DNA from: Serendipita indica DSM 11827
Taxonomy: Eukaryota > Basidiomycota > Agaricomycetes > Sebacinales > Serendipitaceae
Direction of reading: 5' to 3'
DNA length: 64,000 nucleotides
Assembly (NCBI GenBank): GCA_910890315.1
Contig: CAJVGD010000005.1
Location: forward strand, 62,001-126,000
The stretch's first letter is position 1. Each line of letters begins with the position of its first letter. A program made the position numbers and the translations under genes. Shown here in pieces: positions 23,475 through 36,000 of this stretch. Below the pieces are notes generated by a model. That model ran no database searches and was not told the DNA's origin. It saw only the letters and a list, made by a program, of their open reading frames with translations.

Positions 23475-23957
23475 TAGGCATGGGCGACGACGTGCGCATG
23501 CCATATCGCACGCGTAGATACGCAGAAACACGTCTTGGTCCTCCAACTCGAAGTGAAAAACTGGCACCAGGAGCCTCCCACAATGTGGCCCGTCTCCGTC
23601 TGCCTTCGAGCTCTTCCTCCGCCGCCAGATACAGCCAAGGATTTGCTCAACGAGCCGAACAAGATTGGGTTCTTTCAGTTGACTCTCCCAATTCCCTTTC
23701 ACGGGATCAGCGCGCATCACTCCTTCCGCGTTCCTGCAGAATCCAAGAACCGCCGCATCGATGTTTGTTGGATCCCTATCCTCACCACTCTCTGCATCCA
23801 GGGTATCAAATCTCCTCGTGTTATTGATGCCATGCTCGACGTCCTTCTCCTTGGACTAAAGCACACCACACCACCAATTGGTCTTGGAAACCCCCTTCAT
23901 ATCCCTGGACTGACCATCAATATGATCGTCCCTGTGGGGAATGACACCTTTTCATGA
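23475..23957 (+). pseudogene. fragment of the MYND-linked C-terminal domain
   Basis: This + strand fragment reads VLVLQLEVKNWHQEPPTMWP and later IDVCWIPILTTLCIQGIKS, which match the middle of the three genes at 42.3-46.0 kb (WLQVQDWNEEMPTMWPVAM; WTYILVQVCMEGAKS). The MYND finger and the end of the domain are missing. It is a dispersed, inverted, partial copy of that family about 19 kb away, so probably not functional. Confidence 0.55.
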
Positions 23958-24226
23958 ATAGTATTGCTCATAACGGTATCTGGAGCCCGGATGGACACTC
24001 CAGGCTGGAAGAGGTCGTCCAAAGGATGTGGAGAAGTCCAAGGCCGTCACGACGTCCAAAGCTTAGAGCAATCATCTCTCTCTAGAATCGTTTCTTGTAG
24101 TTGAATCCATGTGTTTATACTTTGTACGATTCTGGTAGCCTCTCTTAGCCCTCGAGGCGCCAGTTCAAATCAAGTTACTACGTTCAGTTGTCGCAGGTAC
24201 AAGTCTCATACGAAGAAATAAATGAA

Positions 24227-26320
24227 TCAGAGTCGAGCAGTCGGTGGCATCTTTTTCATCGCTTGCCGCACTCCAAGGTCGCCGAGGACATCTGACAAGT
24301 CATGAGCATATGACCCAAAGTAAATAGGACCAACATACCCTCTACACCACCCAAAATCGCGTCAAATGCCGCAGTTCTTCGGTACTAATACGCAAAATCA
24401 GTCGCCGCCCTCAAACACCAAACTACTCACATTCTCAATCACGCGTCCCATTCCCGTCTGAGTTAGTGATCTACCGCCAAAGACTTGTGCCGCGTCCTCT
24501 GCTGTCTGCTGTCCGCTGCGGGTAATGAACATCTTGAGGAGTGCGATTTGCCTGCGAGTAACCGTCAAGCCGGGCAGAGCGAACGAGAACGAACACTTAC
24601 CCAGCAAGTTTGTCAGATTGTTCCTTGTGCGACATTTGCGTCATTTGATAGGTAATGTTTTCCAGCCACGCTTGTACGGCCTCAACGCGGGCGATCATAT
24701 TCGCCAACCTACGCAGGGTGCATGAGATATTTGCTTCAGCCGAAGAATTGTGCCTACTTGTGACGAATGACGGGTTGAGAGACGAGCGGCTTGCCAAATA
24801 CCTGCCGCTGATTCGACCATCTGGGAAGAGATGAGTAACTAGTGAAAAGGAGAGAAATTAGATGTACTTGAGGCATTCCTCGACGACAAGGCGCATGCTA
24901 CCAGCCGAAATGCCTGACAAACTCGTCAACCCGAGATACTCGGTCATTGAATATCCTACAGTTCATCATCCATCGCTCGCTATCCCAGTCAGTATCACTC
25001 AAGATCGGCAAAGGGAGGACATACTGGTTGAAATTCTGCAAGATAACTTTCAAGCCTTTGCCGACTTCACCGAGCGTGTTCTCAACCGGGACACGAACTT
25101 TATCAAATGTGACGAAGGCCGTTCCAGCTGTCGCAGAATAGCTCGTCTTGATGGCTTTGGTACCCACACCTTCACCACGGGGGATGAGAATGACGGTCAA
25201 CTCGCCGCTCCCCTCTGGTCCCGTTCGGCATGCGGTAGTAAAGTAGTCCGCATACGTGCCATTAGTTATCCATTTTTTCGTTCCACTGATGACCCAATGT
25301 TTCTTGTCCTCTGTCAGCTCGGCAAAAGTCTGCAGCCCAGCGACGTCGCTGCCAGCAAACGCCTCTGTGATAGCGAGGCAGATAAACTTCTTTCCTCGTA
25401 AGACCTCTGGGACAATCTCGGCTTTGAGTCTCGGATTGGCATAGTTCAGGACGGGAGGCAACCCGATGACCCCACCGGCGAGTAGCCCGTCGAAATAACC
25501 GCGCGTTCCAAGTCGCCCGAGTTCATAGGTAAGGATAGACTCGTGGAAGAACGAAAACTCTTCGGGCGTGATAATACCGTCCATGAGTTTGAGCCCCTTG
25601 AGATGTGGGCCTGGACCGAAGCGCATGGCAATTATATTTTTTTCACTAGTCTAGGGTGAGTATATGTGTATAGTATTTAGGTGGTATATCTACCCAAGCG
25701 CGTCAAGGACTTCTTGACTCGCCCTCTTGCCATTTTCCTCGCATGCCATGGCATCGGGTAGAACAACTGTCCTCATGAAACCCCTTACGGCCTTTTGGAA
25801 TTTTCGGTGTCCATCGTCGAAATACGCCGAGCTGAAACCCTCGCCTAACCACATGGCTTCCCCGTACGGAACTTTGCTGAGCGCATCTGGGGGTGGAGGT
25901 GCAAATTGAGGATCCTTTTCCGGCAGTTTGCCTATTATGAGACGTTTATACGCGGGCCGTTGCAAGATTTCGGTGCGGTGGAGGGAGAAAAAGGCGTTTG
26001 TTGCGTCCTTTCCGGCTATTGTGGTGTCATTCAGATGTTAAGAGAAGCAATAGAAAACCGAAAACGCACCAATCTTCGGGTCCAGCAAGACTGCCAATCC
26101 GCCGGGATGGAGCTTTGAAAATTTGGAGATATCATAGACATATGTATCTATGACGATCCACTGATGATGGTTCAGAATATATTGATGACGCCCTGGAACA
26201 AAAGCCGTACCAAATCTCCTTCGATATTGTGCTGCAAAGGCGTCAGTAGTGACCGAGGACTGTTGACTGTCTTTTTACCTGTGCCACCTCATCTAATGAA
26301 ATTTCTCTGGGTTCTGGCAT
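24227..26320 (-). CDS. cytochrome b5-acyl-CoA dehydrogenase fusion, multi-exon
   Basis: The start MPEPREISLDEVAQ is exon 1 (26320-26279). A 21-base exon (26231-26211) and the next exon then complete a cytochrome b5-like heme domain, with LWIVIDTYVYDISKFSKLHPGG carrying the first axial His. The acyl-CoA dehydrogenase part follows: MRFGPGPHLKG, ITEAFAGSDVAGLQT (flavin signature) and ISGTKKWITNGTYADY, with a C-terminal helical domain QTAEDAAQVFGGRSLTQTGMG. The last exons end QAMKKMPPTARL and TGA at 24229-24227. The family oxidises acyl-CoA esters with FAD; the b5 fusion is known in fungi and probably passes electrons internally. It lies 147 bases downstream of the isomerase gene on the same strand. 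It looks intact; several joins follow motif and phase. Confidence 0.85.
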
Positions 26321-26466
26321 AGCGTCTCCGTACAAATTCTGGGTATGGCGGGGTTGAAGGAGGGATGCGCATGATAGCCGGATGCCGGTTCACGTGCTAA
26401 CACTAGCACTAGCCTATCAGCGAGCGGCCATATCCAAACCATTCCATTTCATAAAACTAGATTTCG

Positions 26467-27892
26467 TTACTCGCAGAATGCGCGATAAATCTCCAATCCT
26501 TGACGTCCCCTCGCCTTCCAAACGACTTCTTCCCCAGCACCAATGAACACTACACATCCTTCTTCAACGACAATTGAGTTGCTGCCGACCATTTCTCCTC
26601 TTCCTTTTGTCACAATCACAATACTTGGTCCATGCACTGCACGATGGTGTTCTGTCTGGTCTTCTTCGAGGTCAAAATGCAGAATCGAAAACTCGTCAAT
26701 GGGCGGGTCGTAGACTCTCGTCTTGGCACCTCCTCCGCTTCCCTCGGTTTCTGCACCGCCCCATGGTTCCGGAAAGACCATGTGCTTTTGCGCACGTCCC
26801 ATCGAGTACGTCAGACTCCCAACCAGATTTTCGACATCTCGTGGTTTGGGCGTAAGTCCAGCTCGAAGGACATTGTCACTCGTGGCCATGCACTCTACAA
26901 TATCTCCAGAGATGTAGGCGTGGGGTTCTCCTGCACCAAGGAAGATGGCTTCACCGGGCTGCAAGGAGACGAGGTTGAGGAAGAAGATGCAAAAGACGCC
27001 AATGTCTCCTGGAAACTGTTCGGCAACAGTTTTTATGGTGTCGACGAGCGCCGCTTCGGTCGAGATGGGAGGTGGATGCGTGTATCGTTTGAGGAGTAGG
27101 TCCAGCTGGGTCTTGACGAGCGCTGGGTCGGCGGTCATTAGCGCGTGGAAGACGGCCTTGAGCGCAGTTTTGAGTAGGACGCGGTCGGCGTCGTCAATCG
27201 TTACGCCACCTCCACCATGAGCCTCTGCAGTGGCGAGCGGTGGAGATTTGAGGTTTGTGGCTTGTTCACGTGCGATGGTGAGGTCATCGACGAGTTGCGG
27301 GGGTACGAGTGCTGCCAGCTCGGGTACAGTACGAAGGTTGTTTAGAATGTCGTCGACGGGGAGAAAGCCGCAGAGCGCCGTGAAGGGTGTGAGGGCAATG
27401 GCCATCTCTGGTTTATGGTTGGAATCTATGGTATATTAAAACTTGTGAGAGTGAATGAAGACGGATTTCACCTTTGTAAACGTTTGGCTGCTCACGATGG
27501 AGGCGTTCGGCGAGTGCCTTGTCCGGGTGGCTCTGGATGCTGAGCGCTTTTCGGATGGCGAGGACTTTGAAAAGAAAGGGAAGGTCTCCCTTCGAGTTTG
27601 ATCCCAGTAGCGAAGGTGACTCGGCAAGGATCTTTGGCAACGGGACGCCATCAAGGGTTTTGGACGGGAGATTTGGATGTGTCCCCATCCATAGCTGTTG
27701 TACAACTCAGAAATTGATCTCCTTCTGTAGATCAAGGTCCTCTACCTCTGCATACGGCGTCTTCTCGTCGAGACGAAAGTTTGGATCAGCCACACGAGCG
27801 TACTGCGCTGCCTTGCTGGAACTTCCTAGCTTTCCCCAGTCATAGGACTGCGTAAACGCCTGGAGGAGGAAAGAAGGAGACCCGTCGGACAT
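26467..27892 (-). CDS. PMI40: mannose-6-phosphate isomerase (type I, zinc)
   Basis: Exons 27892-27746, 27694-27472 and 27425-26467 give 442 residues, the usual length. The enzyme interconverts fructose-6-phosphate and mannose-6-phosphate in the cytosol and so feeds GDP-mannose for glycoproteins and cell wall. Zinc ligands and signatures are visible: LSIQSHPDKALAERLH (Gln and His), the exon join that makes KDSNHKPEMAIALT (Glu), and GAGEPHAYISGDIVECMATS with the later His and the phosphate-side residues (ECMATSDNVLRAGLTPK). It has its start only 199 bases from the divergent gene at 28092, so the two may share a promoter region. Confidence 0.93.
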
Positions 27893-28091
27893 TATTCTTG
27901 TGAGAGTCGTCAGTGGCGCTGGGTCCAAGTTGTGCATCATCCAATGCAGAGTAATAGAACCAAGACAACTACTAACCAATAGGACGAGTTCCCGTGGGTT
28001 TACGAAAAAGCGCGCTATAACCGCAACTTGCTTCCGACCTCATCTCGCCCGGACAAGGAAGGACCCTCAACTGTCATCTACTGTGCATTAG

Positions 28092-30349
28092 ATGGAACAA
28101 AACCGCATGAAAGCAAGAATGGACGCACTCACGGTTCCCAAACTCACGCCCGCTATATCGAAAACAAAAACGGTGCAGTTTGAACAAATCGACAAGCATT
28201 TCGAAGGAACTATAGACGTCAGCCTCGACTCGCTAGATATATACCCTTTATTACACCTTTGGGATCCCGACTATGGCGTCAACGGTTGGGGTCCAATCTC
28301 TATATGTCCCGTGTCACAAGGTGACCTCGGCGCTCAAACCCGAATTTTGAAGTCTAACATTCACCTTCAGGGTCTTCCAGATACTACGTTCTCCGAGGAA
28401 CGCGAACTATCAGCGATTTGCGGGTCTATAATGCAAAGAAGCCAGACGGCGCAAAGCCCATTCAAACATGGCAAGCAAGAGTCTTCAATTCCTGTAAGTC
28501 TACAAATGATCTTACTCTATTCATCCACTCATTGTCTCTGCAAGTGGTCCTCAACGAACCTTTGCTTCGGATTTGGATATATGGGACTCAAGAACGACCT
28601 GGTCGATCAAAGCACGGGATTGGTGATATCATGTCACTCATGTCGCCCCATAAAGCTCAAGGAAACACGGTACTCCGTAATGCAATTCTCTGTCTACCAT
28701 CCACCACGTTGCAACAGCGAGTCATACGGATATTCAACATGCCTAATTATGAACAAATACATCGCGTATTTAATAACAGCGGTCCATTTGCGCGGGTTGC
28801 GGTCAGCGATGTGTACTACATTGTCCAACAGAGAACGGACAACTATCTTGCGGTAGGCGGGAGTCGTGCAGGCTTAACGTACTGACATTGTAAACTAGTT
28901 GACACAACTACTACTAAGCGACCTGGAACGGCAAATTGCGCAGCTTCGACCCCCGCTTCCTCCAGAAGGACAGACTCAATTCTTCGCGCGGATATCCGCG
29001 TGCTCTAGTGAAAAAGAAGTATACAATTCCATCAGTGCCCATGCGAAGTTATTCTTCGACAAGAAGCCAGACCAAAAGGCGTGGATTCAGAGAGTACTCC
29101 GGCCTGAGATTCCATATGTGTTTGGTGAAATCGTGAGTATAGCGACTCCATGGACTCTCCATCTGATGGCACCGTAGGTATTTTCCTCCGTAAGCTTTGC
29201 CCAACGTCTCCGTCGTCTCTACCGTGACTGGGTCCTGCGTGCTCAAGTGGTGCGCGTGAATATTTTGCGTTTATTCGTACTCAATACCCTCAGCTGTGCT
29301 CTTTCACTGGGGTAGATACCTTGAAGCCCATGATGGCCGCCTCGTCATCACCTCAGCTCGACCAAGGTCCTGTTCCATGGACAAAGGTTGGGTATATCTC
29401 GTCTCACCACTCTTGTCTAATGCGACCTTTAGATATTGCGAGAGCTAATGAGCAACTCTAGCCTCATTGTCATCGTAGATGAAGACTCTGGCAGCGAACT
29501 GCGACCCCAGGATTGGGCAATGCCTCAGCTGAAGCGCAGTGTACTCTTGACTTGGGCGTCCGCTCGCCTAAAGAAGTCGCTATCAGACTGGCATCTGTTC
29601 TTCCAACGGTGTTCCGATCTGGGTCTTCCGCTAAGCGCAGATGGAGCCAGCGTCCTCAACGATCTATCCTCCGTGGTCGAGGTTACAGTGGAGAATAGTC
29701 GACCTGCTGACGTTATATCTCCTCATTCTCTAGAGGATAGTCAAGTAGAGGATAAAGAGGGACCAACGTCTTTTAACCGCCCTACTATCTCTCGACAAAT
29801 CAGGATCACGTTTCCGGCACTCAACTCGGCAGACAAAGCAGTAGTGTTAGAGGATACGTCCACTGGTTCGAGGCGTATAATTCCAGCTAAAAATTCCGAT
29901 ACGCCTTCGACTTCTGAACCATTGCACCCTGCAGACGAGGTACGATCCATCTTATTAGCCACGGCGATTCCGAAGAAGTTGAAAATTCGACTCCATCGTC
30001 TCTCTTGCTCTCCGTCAATACTACCGTATCAGACGGTGAAACCGGCTCTCCTCCCATCACTCCTTCTGACGACGTGGAAACTTGGGCAGTTGGTGGTAGT
30101 AGGCTTTCACTATCAAAAGATGAAGCACCCACCGGTGGAGACCATCAAGGTTCCTCGCTTTTGCCGTCCCAAGGTGCCGAGGGCGAGACGTCAACAACTA
30201 TCGAGGATGATTCACCCCGCCTATCGTTTGCTGAGGCATGCAACGATCTCTCAGGCTTCTGGATTGCATTTGAGAACGATGCGCGAGTACGGGAGTACTG
30301 GACTCCGCGGCTTGTCCAATGGATGCGGGACGTTTATCCAGCTTCTTGA
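28092..30349 (+). CDS. unrecognised multi-exon protein with acidic C-terminus, apparently frame-broken
   Basis: Blocks in order: MEQNRMKARMDALTVPKLTP to SEERELS; then DLRVYNAKKPDGAKPIQTWQ; after a 51-nt intron VLNEPLLRIWIYGTQER and QQRVIRIFNMPNYEQIHR; then RQIAQLRPPLPPEGQTQF and KAWIQRVLRPEIPYVFGE; then FAQRLRRLYRDWVLRAQ; then RELMSNSSLIVIVDEDSGSE; and an acidic Ser-rich tail ending ARVREYWTPRLVQWMRDVYP. Good GT-AG introns join most blocks. Two joins have no intron that keeps frame: near 28413 (two extra bases between ELS and DLR) and near 29940. The gene may be decaying or the sequence may hold errors. No family recognised. Confidence 0.45.
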
Positions 30350-30714
30350 ACATTCTGACGCTATTTCGTCATTCACTGTATCGTAGTTTCCTGTCAGTCA
30401 TAGTCTTCGCATCGATTAAATGATAGCGTTTCTTGTCCTCCTACGACCACCACATCTTCAGCCGACTGCCAGCCTCAGAAACTCCAGGAATATTACTCGG
30501 CTGGTGTTTGTCATAATCGTGCCGTCCTCGGTAATCTCAGCTTGGATGCCGTTGGCTCGATCACGAATCCGTTTCGGACGAAGGATGGACGTCATCCTCA
30601 CGCTGCGTCCTAAAAATACGAGCCGAATAAGCGAATGGAGTGGTGATGAGGACTGATTACAACTTGGATCCGTCCTCTTCAACCCACTTCTAGCCACTCG
30701 AATCAGAAAAAGCC
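30350..30714. other. spacer and presumed promoter of the decarboxylase gene
   Basis: About 365 bases between two + strand genes. No specific element can be named with confidence. Confidence 0.4.
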
Positions 30715-32861
30715 ATGGCACTCTCAAAACACAGTGAGCGATGCCAGCGATGAAGGAGTCTACCGTATACTGATACCCGTCTTTAGTTGATCCTGATGAG
30801 CTCATTCAGGCATGCAAAGATCATCCACACTTTGGCCTGCTCGACGATGGACTCAACCCAACGACACACAAGACTGTCTACGGTCTCTCCGACATTCCCA
30901 AGTTTACCCTCCCAAGCGATGGTATCCCGAGATCCGCAGCATATCAACTCATCCATGACGAAATGGAGCTCGACGGCGCACCCATTCTCAATCTCGCCTC
31001 CTTTGTGAACACTGGCATGGACCACCACGCAGATCGTCTCATGCAAGAGAACATGAACAAGAATCTGGTCGATTTCGATGAGTATCCGGCTACCCAAGCC
31101 ATCCATACGCGTTGTATTAGCATCCTGGCCGACTTGTGGAAAGTGCCCAAGGGATGCAAGGCGATTGGAACCGCTACGACGGGTAGCAGTGAGGCCATCA
31201 TGCTTGGCGGGCTCGCGATGAAGAAGCGATGGCAGGTACGCGAGATTTGCGCTGGCCAGACCGCCAACTGGAGGGTCGAGACTGATGCTCGGATGTAGGA
31301 GAAGATGAAAGCCGTGGGGAAGGATATTCACAACCCCGGGCCGAACATTGTGTTTGGTGCAAACGCTCAGGTCGCCCTCGAAAAGTTTGCAAGATACTTT
31401 GATGTCGAGTGCAGGCTCGTACCTGTAACAGAGGAGAGCCACTTTGTGCGTACCTTGGCTGTTACAGCGTCACTATCTCACATGATGTAGGTTATGGATC
31501 CGAAAGAGGCAATAAAGTTTGTCGACGAAAACACCATTGGCGTTATGGTCATCATGGGGTCGACCTACACTGGCGAATTCGAAGACGTCAAGAGCATGAG
31601 CGATCTCCGTATGTCTTTACCATCTCCTGTTGCCACTGTCTTACCCAGAGGTAGTCGATGAATATGAAGCAAGGACCGGTATCGATATACCTATTCACGT
31701 CGATGGAGCTTCTGGAGCCTTCACTGCACCCTTTGCGTACCCTGATTACCAGTGGGCATTCGACGTCAAACGCGTCAACTCTATCAACGCCAGTGGTCAC
31801 AAATTTGGCCTTACGTATGCAGGCCTTGGGTGGCTGGTCATCAAAGACGAGTCGTTACTTCCAAAGGTCCGTCTCCTCTCACCTCCGATGACCCCATCTT
31901 TAACAAGGAACTAGGATCTAATCTTCGAGCTTCATTACCTGGGAACGGCGCAATCCTCTTTCACGCTCAACTTTTCCCGTTCGGCTGCCCTGTCCTTGCG
32001 CAAATGTACCGTTTCTTGGAACTTGGGCGCAAAGGTTATACCGAGATTGTCTGCGCGGACCTGGCCAATGCACGTCTCCTCAGCCGCGCACTCGAAAGGA
32101 GCTACTTTACGGTCGGTTTCTCTCATTTCATTCGGACCGGGGATCTTACCTCCCAATGTAGCTTTTATCAAATATCCATCGACCTGCCAAAGTCAGTGTG
32201 GCGACCCGCGTTACGGCCACTCTCGGTGCCGATCAAGAAGATCCAAACCTCTACTGTCGCGGGCTGCCCGTCGTTGCGTTCCGCCTCTCAGACGAATTCA
32301 TGAAGGAGTATCCGCATGTTCAGCAGAGATGGATCCAACAACTTCTGAGGATCAAAGGCTGGATTGTACCAAACTATAATGCACCCAAGGCCGTCGAGCA
32401 GGTAAGTCGTGATGAAACAGTCTAATTATAGTACCTTATCCAACCGCAGATCGAAATGCTTCGCGTGGTCGTGCGGTCTACCTTGTCCGCTGACCTGGTC
32501 GCCCGTCTCCTCACGGATATCCTAGAAGTTACGGAGAGTCTCAAGGGTATGTCTATTGGCTTATTGGCTTGCAGATAAATAATCGATATAACTCTACGCA
32601 GAGCGAGGGTCGGATAGTACTCTTATGATGGCACTGCAAGCACACGGCGAGACGCACAAGGACCAGACATCTGTTAACCATCCGGCGCAGCGCCGCCCTT
32701 CCGGTCGTCATCCCCACTCCAATGGCTCCAACGGATCCAACGGCTCGCATGGTAAGCGTGGGCACCGTACCAAGCATAATGGGAGTCGCCCTGAAGCTAT
32801 GGGAGTCCATCACAAGGACGATGCCGGGGAAGGGCAGGTCGGCTTTGGAAGACCATGCTGA
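30715..32861 (+). CDS. GAD1: glutamate decarboxylase, PLP-dependent
   Basis: The start MALSKH is joined by an intron to [17 protein letters not shown]. The core shows [51 protein letters not shown] (Asp for the PLP ring nitrogen) and [15 protein letters not shown] with the Schiff-base Lys. It continues through [19 protein letters not shown] and [18 protein letters not shown] to a His/Asn/Gly/Ser-rich tail ([17 protein letters not shown]) and TGA at 32859. The enzyme turns glutamate into GABA and CO2 (GABA shunt, acid stress). Most introns fit. One break has no intron: at about 31984 a base seems missing between LNFSRS and [13 protein letters not shown], which would truncate the product. Either a young lesion or a sequence error. 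Confidence 0.85.
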
Positions 32862-33017
32862 AAGGACACGTTGAGAAGAATAAAAAGACAGTGCAGATGT
32901 TGGCAGTTGCTAGCAGATGTTAGCGGTACCAGATGGACGTTTCGGAACAAAGCAAGTTTTCAGCCCATCTACACACTTTGAGCTTTCCACCTCTGCTAAA
33001 TACTCCAAAAATTCGAA

Positions 33018-36000
33018 ATGAGTCGAAATACCGATTCCGAGGAAGATCTGAGGCTTCTTTCACTAGGTAGGTTCTGTTGGCTCTCTTTGGTTCCAACTTG
33101 TTCATCGTTCCCACACAAGATGGTGGAGATGTCCGCTGCGTGTCCCAGCTTTGGATCCTTCGAGAGTATATGTCCCGTCTAAGCTCGGATTCTGGACGAG
33201 AAGTCTTGCCATACGAACACTTTCATCTCATAACTGCCGTGGGGCCAGCAAGGTGAGGTCGCGTTGTCCGAAATAAGACTTTTCTAAAGGCAACAGCGCC
33301 ATAGCTGTCTTTATAGGCGTTTTGAAGATCTCCATAGATGACTCCATCGACCTCTTCACACAAATTTGTCGTGACGTTTATCCCACGGGAGAGATTGGAC
33401 CCCAACCTCGCTCCAACATTCTTCGAAGTGCCATTGAGAGTGCACTAGCTAGCAAAGGAATTGCTCCTAGCACCCTATTAACCCAAGTTACGGACACAAA
33501 CGTGTAAGCCAAGTCACGGCTCGCGCTAAACATGGTGATTTACGGTTTTTACAGTGTGCTTGGCTATGTTTCTGCCACTAATATCGGAACATGGAGGGCC
33601 TTTCGTAATTACACAAGTCGCCATCACGCATACGAACCGACTATTATCGAAGCCATTTGCGCCTGTTGGGCTATGCCGCCTCGTTTCCAAGCTTTCACTG
33701 TTGGTAAAGAGATAGAAAAGTTGGAGGTTATCAGTGCGTCCGCTGCCTTTCCAAACCCGGCGCCGCAAGCGATTCAAGAGGCCAGTGAACTCTATGGTCC
33801 CGAGAGACGTGTCTGTCTACTGCTTAGTCTTGGATACGGTGGATCTATGCGTCAAAATGTGGGTGGAGACGACAAGCTGGTCCAAGCAGAGGTCACCGCC
33901 CATGAACTTGAACGACGCTATGGACCGACAGGCGTATATTACAGGCTCAGTGTTATTCCGTCTCCTGCCCTTCCAGAATATGTATCTCAGGAGACTCTTG
34001 GCATTATTTCGGCTCACACATCCGATTACCTGCTCAATCCAGCCACTGATCGCGCACTTGACCAAGTGGTCACGACTTCATCCCGCAAGAGCCGGTTCAC
34101 TCTCAAGGGTCTCGGTAAGCTATTCGCTTTCTTGTCGATTGGTCACTCATTCTTCATGCAGCCCAAGTCACTGCACCACCAAAGGTGTCATTCAGTGGAC
34201 TTCCACCGTTGTCGCCTTATTATGTTCAACGTGATACCCCCATGAACCGCATGGTAGCTTCCTTTCTCGGTGCGGAAGCGGAGGGTTGTCAAAGAGTTCA
34301 GATCCTGACGGGCATGGGGGGATCGGGGAAAACGCAACTTGTGATCTCTTTTATTCGCGAACACGGTGAACGGTACGCAAAAAGGTAGCCAGCTATTGTC
34401 CACTTAATCGCCTTAGTTTTCGCAACGTATTGTTCGTCGACGCATCATCCGCAAAGACTATCGAGACTGGCCTTGTCGCCCGACTCAAGGCCATTGACAA
34501 GTCCTTCCAAGGAGCCGACCTCGACAGCGCATTAACGGCACTCGCCCAACCTAATGATATTCTCACTACCCATTGGTGTATCATTTTCGACAACGCTGAC
34601 GACCCAAAGCTTGATATAAGCAACTTCTTTCCGGTCTGCGACCACGGAGCAATAATTATTACCAGTCGTAACGCTCAGCTCGAATCCATATCCCCTAACG
34701 ATCATATACCGTTGGAGGTCATGACCAGGGAGGAGGCTTGCAACGCACTATTATTCTCCGCGATCGGTCCCAAGGAAAATTGGCGACCTCACCATCGACA
34801 ACTGGCGCTCAATATCGTCAAGGAATTTGATTACCTCCCGATCGCCGTCATTCAGGCAGGATGTTATATTCGGAAACACAAATGCTTGGACACCTACCTG
34901 AGCCGACTGGAAGCGAGCCGCTCAGAGATGTTGAAGCACGCATCTATGCAGCGCGACAAACTTCGGTACAGCCACAGCGTATACGCTGCGTTCGATATAT
35001 CCCTCGCGTCCTTGTCGGAGCGCGCTCTTGGCCTCTTATCCATTCTGTCCTACTACGATTATACCGGATTTCCGCGCTCCGTACTCGCGCTTGCCGCCGC
35101 AAAAGACTTCACGCATGAAGAATACAGGCTAATGGATAGAGAAAAAGATTTTGAAGAGGCCATTGCACTCCTCCGCCAGATTTTCACCCCGCATGACAAG
35201 CTAGAAGACGTCGAGTTGGATCGTCTCGTTGACGAGCTTCAGCAATCCTCATTAATTTCCCTCGTAACATTCTATTCGGAGATCAAGCTTCGCTTCCACC
35301 CACTGATACACGCTTGGGCATATGATAGGCAGAGCGATGAGGAGAAGAAGAAGTACCACGACGCCGCATTGAGACTGATCACCTGTGTGGTGGATGGCAA
35401 CGACGGGATAGATGTCGAGTCAGAGCTCGGCCCTCATGCACGTCGCTTTATTCAGGAGATGACCAAGCTTCATGTCAACGACCAAAGTGCCCTCGTTGAC
35501 ATCTGGGAGACCGAGCCGAGGGATCCGCTCAAACTCAAAATCTTCGAAGATATCTACCAAACAGTACGAGCGTCTCACGGTGACTCAGATTTACGCACCA
35601 GCGAAGCCCACCTTGCGTACTGCTCGTGGTATGCCGACGAGACATTTGACTTTGCGAAAGCTGAGGATATCGCTCGGCAAGAATATGAGCTGCGGAAGGT
35701 TATATGTGGTCCGCAGACTGCGCCAACTGCCAGAGCAATGGTTGTGTTGGCCAGACGCATAGCGTTTACCAAGACACGGAGGAATGAAGTTCTGGATCTG
35801 CTTCATAAAGCGCTCGAGATTCAAAAGGAAATACTCGGCCCTAACCATATCGACACTCAAACTACGATGTGTGTGCTTGCTATACTGTTACACAGGAATC
35901 CAGCCGAGTATGAAGAAGCGACTCTGCTCTTGGAGCAACTCCTTGCAACACGTACTTCCCTTTTAGGTGCCGACCACCCAAAAACCCTGGCTATTGAGGA

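Noticed and set aside
26632-27099. 155-residue open frame on + over the isomerase
   Set aside because: Antisense shadow of mannose-6-phosphate isomerase.
28500-28856. Continuation of the 28092 frame through the intron
   Set aside because: It runs on past a good 51-base intron; the other frame (VLNEPLLRIWIYG) has clear protein character.
30000-30386. Last 130 codons of the frame starting at 29436
   Set aside because: The alternative frame there has the acidic, Ser-rich tail and a natural end; this one is basic and irregular.
33018-34114. Active patatin phospholipase
   Set aside because: Both catalytic residues are replaced; annotated as a patatin-like fold without expected lipase activity.
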